Shown one piece after another: positions 13,592 through 18,693 of a stretch of 18,693 bases of DNA. Under the pieces are notes generated by a model. It was not told the origin of the DNA and did not search any database. It was given only the letters and a program-made list of their open reading frames with translations. The position numbers were made by a program, and so were the translations under genes. The stretch's first letter is position 1, and the number at the start of each line of letters is the position of its first letter. The stretch comes from Treponema sp. (GTDB lineage: Bacteria; Spirochaetota; Spirochaetia; Treponematales; Breznakiellaceae), in NCBI GenBank assembly GCA_031273185.1, contig JAISSG010000033.1, positions 1 through 18,693 on the forward strand, read 5' to 3'.

Positions 13592-14392
13592 TTACCGTTT
13601 TAGCGTCGTCGCCGTCCCCAGCATATTGTCGCTGGTCTGTATCGTCTTCGAATTAAACTCATAGGCCCGCTGGGCCACAATGAGGTTAACCATTTCCTGC
13701 ACTATGGCCACGTTGGACATCTCGAGGAACCGGTGCTGGATGGTTCCCATGCCCTCAAAGCCCGGCGTGCCGGGGATGGGGTCGCCCGAGGCCGATGTCA
13801 TCTTGAACAGGTTTTCCCCCACTGCCGTAAGGCCCACGGGGTTGGCGAAACGGTACAGCTCGATGCGGCCCACCTCGATTGGCTCGTTAAGGTCGATCTG
13901 GGGAACTATGACCGATACCCTGCCGTCCTGGGAAACGGTGATTTTTTCGGGGAGGAAGCCTTCGGGCATGATGATGTCGGGCAAGAGCCAGTAACCGTTG
14001 CTCGTTACCATGCGGCCGTCGGAGTCAACCTTGAAGTTGCCGTTGCGGGTGTAGGCCCAGGAGCCGTCGTACATCTGGATTCGGAAGAAGCCTTCCCCGG
14101 CGATTGCCATGTCGGTGGAAACCTCGGTGGCCTGCAGCGAGCCCTGCGAGAAAACCCGCTGGGTGTCGGCGAGCTTTACGCCGTGCCCCATCTGGATTCC
14201 CACGGGAACCACCGTGTCCTCGGTGGCGGGGGTCCCGGCGACTTTGACGGTCTGGTAGATCAGGTCCTCAAAATCGGCGCGCTGTTTTTTGTAGCCGTGG
14301 GTGTTCACGTTGGCGAGATTATTGGAAATCGTATCGATGTTGGCCTGCTGGCCTATCATGCCGGACGCTCCGGTCCACAAACTCCTAACCAT
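13592..14392 (-). CDS. flgG: Flagellar distal rod protein FlgG
   Basis: A 266-residue axial protein that forms the distal rod of the (periplasmic) flagellum. The N-terminal flg_bb_rod motif SLWTGASGMIGQQANIDTI then SNNLANVNTHGYKK is complete, as is the C-terminal LEMSNVAIVQEMVNLIVAQRAYEFNSKTIQTSDNML. The middle contains the FlgE/F/G core domain (GEGFFRIQMYDGSWAYTRNG). Length matches FlgG. AAGGAAGG lies six bases before the ATG. It is the second gene of the operon, 17 bases after flgF. Confidence 0.96.
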   Translation of the reverse strand: MVRSLWTGASGMIGQQANIDTISNNLANVNTHGYKKQRADFEDLIYQTVKVAGTPATEDTVVPVGIQMGHGVKLADTQRVFSQGSLQATEVSTDMAIAGEGFFRIQMYDGSWAYTRNGNFKVDSDGRMVTSNGYWLLPDIIMPEGFLPEKITVSQDGRVSVIVPQIDLNEPIEVGRIELYRFANPVGLTAVGENLFKMTSASGDPIPGTPGFEGMGTIQHRFLEMSNVAIVQEMVNLIVAQRAYEFNSKTIQTSDNMLGTATTLKR

Positions 14393-14409
14393 AGGGTACC
14401 TTCCTTATC

Positions 14410-15264
14410 TTATGAAAGCTTCATTGTTTGACTTATCAGCGTGCCCAGGGCCGAATCCTCGGTCTGGATCACCTTTTGGTTCGCCTCGTAGGCGCGGTTC
14501 ACCTCGATCATCTGGACCATTTCCACGACGGGGTCCACGTTTGACGACTCGACAAAGCCCTGAAAAACCTTGGGCCGCCTGCCTTCGGTTATAACCACTG
14601 CGGGGCCGGAGGTGTCGCTTTCCTTGTACAGGCTCGATCCCTGCTTTTCAAGGTAGCGGTCCAGCTCGAATTCGACCAGCTTGAGGGTGTCGAGCAGCAT
14701 CGGCTCTTCCCATTGGTTACTCTGGCGGCTGACCATCATGTTGGGGTCCCCGTCATCGTAGGCTGCGTTGACCCACACCCTGCCGTCCTTGTCAACCTGG
14801 AAGTTGTTGGCCTTTACCATTAAATAGCCGTTCTCGCCCAGCACCGGGTAGCCTTCCTTGGTCTCAAGGTAGCCCTCCTTGCCGAGGTGGAAGGCGCCGT
14901 TGCGGGTATAGCGCTCGCCCCAGGGGGTAGCCACGGTGAAAAAGCCCCTGCCGTCCAGGGCAAGGTCAAAGTCGCTGGTGGTTTCCTTCATTTCGCCCTG
15001 CTCAAAGCAGGTGTACAGCTCGTTAAGCTCGACCCCCGTGCCCATTTTCCCGATAATGGGGGCCGCGTCCGCCGAGCCAAAGGGGTGCTGGTAGACCCCG
15101 TCGTCGTCCTGCCGCCTGATGAGCAATTCCGGGAAGGCCTTAAAAGCCGCCACGTCCCGCTTGTAGCCGTCGGCATCAACATTTGCCAGGTTGTTCGCCA
15201 CCGCGTCGAGCCGCCATTGCTGCGCCCGCATCCCGCTGGCCCCGGTATACCATCCTCTGATCAA
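14410..15264 (-). CDS. flgF: Flagellar proximal rod protein FlgF (FlgG paralogue)
   Basis: A 284-residue rod protein, first gene of the operon. It begins (M)IRGWYTGASGMRAQQWRLD and ANNLANVDADGYKRD, has the core LDGRGFFTVATPWGERYTRNG, and ends FVESSNVDPVVEMVQMIEVNRAYEANQKVIQTEDSALGTL. The start is a TTG at 15264: AGAGGAGT (15271-15278) sits six bases before it, whereas the longer frame to 15336 adds 24 residues unlike any rod protein and would span the sigma28 promoter. In T. pallidum two flgG-like genes lie side by side; this is the first of such a pair. It is expressed from the sigma28-type promoter at 15285-15311. Confidence 0.93.
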   Translation of the reverse strand: MIRGWYTGASGMRAQQWRLDAVANNLANVDADGYKRDVAAFKAFPELLIRRQDDDGVYQHPFGSADAAPIIGKMGTGVELNELYTCFEQGEMKETTSDFDLALDGRGFFTVATPWGERYTRNGAFHLGKEGYLETKEGYPVLGENGYLMVKANNFQVDKDGRVWVNAAYDDGDPNMMVSRQSNQWEEPMLLDTLKLVEFELDRYLEKQGSSLYKESDTSGPAVVITEGRRPKVFQGFVESSNVDPVVEMVQMIEVNRAYEANQKVIQTEDSALGTLISQTMKLS

Positions 15265-15284
15265 AGCGTTACTCCTCTGTCTGA

Positions 15285-15311
15285 TTATCGGCACGAAAAA
15301 CAGGCGGTTTA
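15285..15311 (-). promoter_or_regulatory. Sigma28 (FliA) promoter of the flgF-flgG-flgJ operon
   Basis: On the minus strand TAAACCGC (15304-15311), 11 bases, then GCCGATAA (15285-15292). The FliA consensus is TAAAGTTT-N11-GCCGATAA: the -10 is a perfect match, the -35 keeps TAAA and the spacing is exact. Transcription would start near 15278, so the mRNA would begin at the ribosome binding site itself, with a leader of about 14 bases. Confidence 0.8.
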
Positions 15312-15329
15312 AGGGGGATTTTTCCAGAA

Positions 15330-15359
15330 TGGACACCGAAAAATCGCCTATGGTAGTAT
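15330..15359 (+). promoter_or_regulatory. Candidate promoter of the PBECR-like gene
   Basis: TGGACA (15330-15335), an 18-base spacer, then TAGTAT (15354-15359) with an upstream TG making an extended -10. It points away from the flgF promoter less than 20 bases away. The -10 ends seven positions before the GTG at 15366, so the mRNA may be leaderless. Confidence 0.45.
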
Positions 15360-15365
15360 GGATCG

Positions 15366-15791
15366 GTGAAGAAAGAGCCGTGGTATTTACATCAGCTTAC
15401 CCAGGATGAACTCAAAGTTTTTGTAGAAGAAGCCCGTACCGAAAAAAGCAATGACATAGCCTTTATAGGGATTGTTGCGCCCGATGCCGCCCAACGGATT
15501 GAATCCGCCTGCGGTGAAAAAGTTGGGAAAATCATGCTTGAAAGCGGGGCTGTAAGGCATTCTTATAGTAAGGATTGCCATTTGTTGGAAAATGACGATA
15601 TTTTTCATTATGTTGATGTGGTAAATACTGCCACTGACATACGGACTTCCGGGAAAAAACATCTAAACAACAACGTAATCACCTTTACGAAAGATATTAA
15701 CGGAAACATTCTCTTTGCAGCAGAACTCAGGATAAGGCATGGAGGCTGGTTGTCTCTGGTGACTTGTTACAGGTTACATAAAAAAAGATAA
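15366..15791 (+). CDS. PBECR-like (phage Barnase-EndoU-ColicinE5/D-RelE) nuclease domain protein
   Basis: A 141-residue protein without signal peptide or membrane segment. Residues about 50-138 resemble the PBECR type 3 domain: VGKIMLESGAVRHSYSKD with a central histidine (about 65), LLENDDIFHYVDVVNTATDI, ITFTKDINGNILFAAELRIRHGGWLSLVTCYR. In that family these positions include the putative catalytic His and the C-terminal basic and Tyr residues, and the domain is found in phage head proteins and polymorphic toxins as a predicted RNase. Here it is free-standing with only a short helical N terminus. The start is GTG 15366; an in-frame stop lies just upstream. No ribosome binding site and no obvious immunity or antitoxin gene are adjacent. 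Its DNA is more AT-rich than the flagellar genes beside it, which hints at transfer. Assignment is by pattern memory only. Confidence 0.65.
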   Translation: MKKEPWYLHQLTQDELKVFVEEARTEKSNDIAFIGIVAPDAAQRIESACGEKVGKIMLESGAVRHSYSKDCHLLENDDIFHYVDVVNTATDIRTSGKKHLNNNVITFTKDINGNILFAAELRIRHGGWLSLVTCYRLHKKR

Positions 15792-15819
15792 GGCTGGGCG
15801 ATACTCCATGCTACGCAAA

Positions 15820-15842
15820 AGCGTCCCCAGAGCTGAATCGTC
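15820..15842 (-). other. 23-nt near-copy of the flgF 3' end in an intergenic region
   Basis: This stretch matches flgF positions 14438-14460 at 19 of 23 bases. On the minus strand it reads DDSALGTL, against EDSALGTL in flgF, and all four differences fall at third codon positions. The surrounding minus frame is open from about 15867 to 15787 (ending LLRSMEYRPALSFFM). It could be the relic of a second rod-protein gene, or chance. Confidence 0.35.
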
Positions 15843-15888
15843 CAAAACGCTTCGCCTCTGCCTTACCATCAGGCGACCCTGACACTCA

Positions 15889-15915
15889 ACTTTTACCCTA
15901 AATAAGGGTAAAAGT
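15889..15915. repeat. Perfect 11-bp inverted repeat between convergent genes
   Basis: ACTTTTACCCT (15889-15899), loop AAATA, AGGGTAAAAGT (15905-15915). It lies between the PBECR-like gene and the convergent LolA-like gene, so a bidirectional terminator is the simplest reading, although no T-run follows on either strand. Its TTTTACCCT core recurs in the repeat immediately before the ATPase start codon. Confidence 0.6.
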
Positions 15916-15958
15916 CAAGCAAAAAAAGAGGATGCCGTATCTTAAGCCCGTGGGCTTC

Positions 15959-16729
15959 TTACCTGGCCCTTCCCGTTTCAAGGTAGGCGGTGGTAAAGAC
16001 CGATTCGGGGATGGGGTCGTCGTATTTGATGATGTCCATCGTGATCGTGGTAGAAGTCCCCGCAGCAAGCGTTGTCATTTTGGTCTCCGTTACGGTAAGC
16101 CGCCCCTGCACGTCCTTGAGCCCGGACATCTCGGCGATTTTAACCAAGGTGTTCCTTTTGTCGTACAGCTCGATTTTCATCGTTATGAGCGTGCTTTTTG
16201 CTATCCACTGGATTACCCTTGAGTACTGGTAGGAGTTGTCCTTTGACACGGACTGAATCACATAGCAGGCAGTGCGGTCAAGCGTCTCCTCGCGGAGCAG
16301 GGTATGCGTATCCAGGTCCGCGCTTCGGCTGGCCGAGGAAACGTCGTCGTATGAGAAATCGGTTCCCATAAAACTGCCGGAACCTTCCGAGGCGGCTATC
16401 CGCCGCACCCTGCCAAGGGCGGGGAGGAATATCCAGCGGTCGTCCGTGCCGCTGGGGGTTTCCATGGTGAGGAAGCGGGTGCCTGCCACGCTTTCCGGCT
16501 TCTGGAACACGATTACGTTGCGGCTCCCCCTGGGGCCGTCCTTTGAATACTGATCGATAAGCCGCTCGGAAGTGGTACCGTCCCTTGCCCGAATCACCAT
16601 TCTGGACCGGGTGGAAATAGTGTCGGACTGTATCCGATCCCGCGAGGCGCGGACAATGGATTCGGCATCCTGCGCGTAAACGGCAAGCGCCGCGCATACC
16701 AGCAGGGCAAAAAGGGCTAACTTTTTCAT
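15959..16729 (-). CDS. LolA-like outer-membrane lipoprotein-sorting family protein
   Basis: A 256-residue exported protein. Signal peptide MKKLALFALLVCAALAVYAQ with cleavage after AYA-like VYA; no lipobox. The mature part has the pattern of the LolA_like family annotated as outer membrane lipoprotein-sorting protein: an early helix AESIVRASRDRIQSDTIS, strand RMVIRARDG, GSRNVIVFQKPESVAGTRFLTM, the conserved DDRWIFLPALGRVRRIAASEGSGSFMGTDFSYDD block, then a second sheet ending PESVFTTAYLETGR. It probably binds acyl chains in the periplasm, often as a companion of an RND-type exporter, but none is beside it. AAGGAGG lies four bases before the ATG, and a -10-like TATACT is at 16746-16751. Confidence 0.88.
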   Translation of the reverse strand: MKKLALFALLVCAALAVYAQDAESIVRASRDRIQSDTISTRSRMVIRARDGTTSERLIDQYSKDGPRGSRNVIVFQKPESVAGTRFLTMETPSGTDDRWIFLPALGRVRRIAASEGSGSFMGTDFSYDDVSSASRSADLDTHTLLREETLDRTACYVIQSVSKDNSYQYSRVIQWIAKSTLITMKIELYDKRNTLVKIAEMSGLKDVQGRLTVTETKMTTLAAGTSTTITMDIIKYDDPIPESVFTTAYLETGRAR

Positions 16730-16806
16730 GGGGCCTCCTTATTCTAGTATATCAAACAAATCAGGAGATTGGAAAGTAACATTTATCAACAGCAGAAAAG
16801 GCTGGC

Positions 16807-16928
16807 TTTTTCCCCTTATTTTTTGATGAAAACCTACAATTTTTTCCCTTATATTTTTACAAATATGCCATATTTTTCTCTTGATATTTTGACGAAAATA
16901 CGTTATTTTTACCCTTAGAATTTGATTT
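16807..16928 (+). repeat. Four direct repeats of about 33 nt before the ATPase gene
   Basis: Each unit has a T-run, then a CCCTTA-like core, then mostly an ATTTTGA..AAAA-like tail. The cores end at 16818 (CCCCTTA), 16851 (CCCTTA), 16883 (CTCTTG) and 16917 (ACCCTTA), spaced 33, 32 and 34 bases. The last unit runs into the ATG at 16929. No Shine-Dalgarno sequence is present here. The spacing near three helical turns would suit a repeated protein-binding site, perhaps autoregulatory. Confidence 0.55.
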
Positions 16929-18251
16929 ATGGAAAGCGACTATTTCAATAGGAACATCGACACGACGCTGGCCGCCTGGTCCCGGGAAAAAGGCAGAAAA
17001 CCGCTTTTGCTGAGGGGGGCGAGGCAGGTGGGAAAAACCTCGGCTGTGCAGACGCTGGGCAAGAGCTTCACGCATTACGTTGAAATTAATTTTGACACCG
17101 ATGCCGAGGCAGGCAGTTTTTTCACCCAAAACATCGAGCCGATTGAATTGTGCCAGCGCCTGGCGCTTTATACCAGAACCCCTATCGTACCCGGGAAAAC
17201 GCTCCTGTTTTTTGATGAAATCCAAAGCTGCGTCCCCGCCATGAAAAAGCTCCGCTATTTTTATGAGAAATACCCCCAGCAGCATATAATCGCCGCAGGC
17301 TCTCTGCTGGAATTCGCGCTGGACGAGATTCCGTCTTTCGGCGTGGGCAGGCTTCATTCGGTTTTTATGTATCCCTTATCGTTTTATGAATTCCTGGGGG
17401 CGTTGGGCGACGGGGTTTTGGCCGATGCCTGCCGCAGCGCAGGCCCGAAAAAGCCGCTTCCCCAGCCAATACACAAACAGCTGATCGACCGCCTGAAAAT
17501 TTTTCTGTTAATTGGCGGAATGCCCGAATCCGTTGCCTGTTACGCGCAAAGCCGGGACCTGCTTCGCAGCCAGGAAGTTCTTGAGGACCTCCTGGTCACG
17601 TTCAGGGACGATTTTTCAAAATACCGTTCCAGAATTCCCGCCCTTATTCTTGACGAGGTCTTTGAATCGGTGATGCACCAGGCGCAGGGCAAATTTGTCT
17701 ACGAGCATGCGGCGGTTGAAACCGGCAACGCCAGGGTCAAGCAGGCGTTAGAGCTATTGATTATGGCCGGGCTGGCCCATCCAGTAACCCACAGCGCAGC
17801 CAACGGCATTCCCCTTGGCGCGGAGAGCAATCCCAAATACCGCCGCATCATTCCCTGCGACACGGGTATTTTTCTGCACATCCTTGGCATTGAAAAATCG
17901 GACATTCTGCTGGCGAATGACTTTAACGCCGTCAACCGGGGATCGTTAGCTGAAATATTTGCCGGGCTTGAGCTGCTCAAAAGCGGCGGGACGCAGGCCC
18001 GGCGGAAGCTGTACTGCTGGCGAAGGGAAAAGGCTCAGAGCAGCGCCCAGATCGATTACCTGATACAACGGGGAACGTCTATTGTTCCCATTGAGGTAAA
18101 ATCGGGAACACAGGGTGGCATGAAAAGCCTCAAGCTGTTTATGGCGGAAAAAAACATCAGCCGGGGCGTTAGGACTTCCCTGGAAAATTTTGCCCGCAGG
18201 GATGATTTTGACATTTACCCGCTGTACGCGGTTTCTAATTTGTATGACTAG
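16929..18251 (+). CDS. AAA ATPase with C-terminal DUF4143 (PD-(D/E)XK-like) domain
   Basis: A 440-residue cytoplasmic P-loop protein of the AAA_14/DUF4143 family. Walker A is GARQVGKT (30-37), Walker B LLFFDEIQ (92-99), followed by IIAAGSLLEFAL (120-131) and VGRLHSVFMYPLSFYEFL (139-156). The C-terminal half contains YRRIIPCDTGIFLHILG and then the nuclease-like signature with Asp376 in AQIDYLIQ and Glu389-Val-Lys391 in IVPIEVKSG. Full length for the family and intact. These genes are common, often multicopy, in anaerobes and spirochaetes, and their physiological role is unknown; they resemble archaeal AAA ATPases and have been linked only loosely to mobile DNA. It lacks a ribosome binding site and is preceded by four direct repeats. 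It is convergent with the broken HTH gene at the right edge. Confidence 0.92.
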   Translation: MESDYFNRNIDTTLAAWSREKGRKPLLLRGARQVGKTSAVQTLGKSFTHYVEINFDTDAEAGSFFTQNIEPIELCQRLALYTRTPIVPGKTLLFFDEIQSCVPAMKKLRYFYEKYPQQHIIAAGSLLEFALDEIPSFGVGRLHSVFMYPLSFYEFLGALGDGVLADACRSAGPKKPLPQPIHKQLIDRLKIFLLIGGMPESVACYAQSRDLLRSQEVLEDLLVTFRDDFSKYRSRIPALILDEVFESVMHQAQGKFVYEHAAVETGNARVKQALELLIMAGLAHPVTHSAANGIPLGAESNPKYRRIIPCDTGIFLHILGIEKSDILLANDFNAVNRGSLAEIFAGLELLKSGGTQARRKLYCWRREKAQSSAQIDYLIQRGTSIVPIEVKSGTQGGMKSLKLFMAEKNISRGVRTSLENFARRDDFDIYPLYAVSNLYD

Positions 18252-18282
18252 CTTGTCCCCCGTTACCAGAGGGTATTGGATT

Positions 18283-18693
18283 TTACCCATTCTTAACCAG
18301 CTTGTTTATGACCTTTATAGAAACGCCTAAGATAGCAGCACATTCCTTTTTTGAAAAGAACGGGGGTGCGCCGGGCAGCTTCTCGATCTGGCACACCGAG
18401 AGCGCCGCCCTTGCTTCATCCAGATCAAGCTGCTTCCCTTCATGTATTTCTTGGTACTCGTCTAGACTTCGCCCTTGATTCCTGGCATTTCTTAAAAATC
18501 TTTTTCGAAATCTACAGTACGGCTCCGGTCGTACATGTTTGCTGGTATCCTGCTATAGATTTCATTCCTGCGCACGCGGTAAGATTCAAACCGGTCCGGG
18601 CTTGAGAATGAAAAAACCATGTTCCGCTCGCTTTCCGAGAGGCTTTCCTCGCTTAAGCTTATGTCAAAGTACAGCCTGGCGGTGGCGCTCCTG
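18283..18693 (-). pseudogene. Frameshifted leftward gene ending in an excisionase-type HTH
   Basis: Two adjoining minus-strand frames read as one protein. The first is open from the window edge to a TAA at 18492-18494 (67 codons; ...ARLYFDISLSEESL, FESYRVRRNEIYSRIPANMY, DRSRTVDFEKDF). The second runs from the same T5 run (18494-18498) to TAA at 18283-18285 (DEYQEIHEGKQLDLDEARAA, LPGAPPFFSKKECAAILG, VSIKVINKLVKNG). One extra T in that run would join DFEKDF to LRNARNQG without loss. The end is a MerR/excisionase-like helix-turn-helix (HTH_17 pattern) that stops where the wing should begin. In the third frame GKIQYPLVTGDKL follows directly, as if one G in the GGG at 18286-18288 were extra. The upstream part is outside the window. 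I do not recognise the N-terminal domain. A sequencing error or programmed slip at the T-run is possible. Confidence 0.6.

Noticed and set aside
13733..14431. Plus-strand open frame of 232 codons opposite flgG
   Set aside because: Antisense shadow; flgG on the minus strand has both terminal rod motifs and operon context.
15265..15336. 24-residue N-terminal extension of FlgF from an upstream ATG
   Set aside because: Rod proteins begin almost directly with the GWYTGASGM motif; the TTG at 15264 has a well-placed ribosome binding site and the extension spans the sigma28 promoter.
15329..15409. Small plus-strand frame MDTEKSPMVVWIGEERAVVF (26 codons) overlapping the PBECR-like gene start, a possible antitoxin or leader peptide
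   Set aside because: It covers the candidate promoter, its ribosome binding site is badly spaced, and it overlaps the better-supported GTG-started gene out of frame.
18619..18693. Plus-strand frame MFRSLSERLSSLKLMSKYSL running off the right edge, like the start of a membrane protein
   Set aside because: No ribosome binding site, and the opposite strand gives a longer, more protein-like open frame over the same bases. It remains possible, and extension to the right would decide.

Overview
The window most resembles a spirochaete chromosome, probably a Treponema-like one. The signs are flgF and flgG followed by a short FlgJ made only of the rod-binding domain, several lipoproteins with loose spirochaete-style lipoboxes (GFFSC, AFATC, SMAAC), a BspA/TpLRR-type leucine-rich-repeat lipoprotein, and a Cache-domain hybrid histidine kinase. 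Species cannot be fixed from sequence alone.

Layout from left to right. At 1-119 lies what looks like the end of an insertion sequence, with the first seven codons of a leftward gene that has an excellent ribosome binding site. At 234-641 (minus) is an NlpE-like lipoprotein with a clear sigma70 promoter. At 746-4167 (minus) is a compact clpS-clpA-aat cluster: the N-degron adaptor, the unfoldase and the amino-acid transferase that makes Leu/Phe N-degrons. At 4219-5427 (minus) is a branched-chain-amino-acid-type binding lipoprotein, divergent from a Cache-HisKA-HATPase-REC-REC sensor kinase (5593-8142, plus).

From 8204 to 11695 (plus) runs a co-oriented set: deoD, exonuclease III, a rhomboid protease, a purine-type phosphoribosyltransferase and rnhB. 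This covers purine salvage and DNA/RNA-hybrid repair. It is followed by the LRR lipoprotein (11868-13097, plus). The leftward flagellar rod operon flgF-flgG-flgJ (15264 to 13112) has a textbook sigma28 promoter at 15285-15311. Divergent from it is a small protein resembling the PBECR family of toxin-type nucleases (15366-15791), then a LolA-like exported protein (minus), an AAA/DUF4143 ATPase preceded by four roughly 33-nt direct repeats, and at the right edge a broken leftward gene ending in an excisionase-type helix-turn-helix.

The left two thirds is ordinary core genome. The accessory signals cluster at the far left edge and right of 15.3 kb: the PBECR-like gene, a flgF-like 23-nt intergenic match, a perfect 11-bp inverted repeat, the repeat array before the ATPase, and the frameshifted HTH gene. 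I did not find a multi-gene system that I can defend as wholly new. The best candidates for a second look are the right-hand accessory segment and a set of genes whose -10 boxes sit directly on their start codons (possible leaderless mRNAs). No tRNA, rRNA or CRISPR array was seen.
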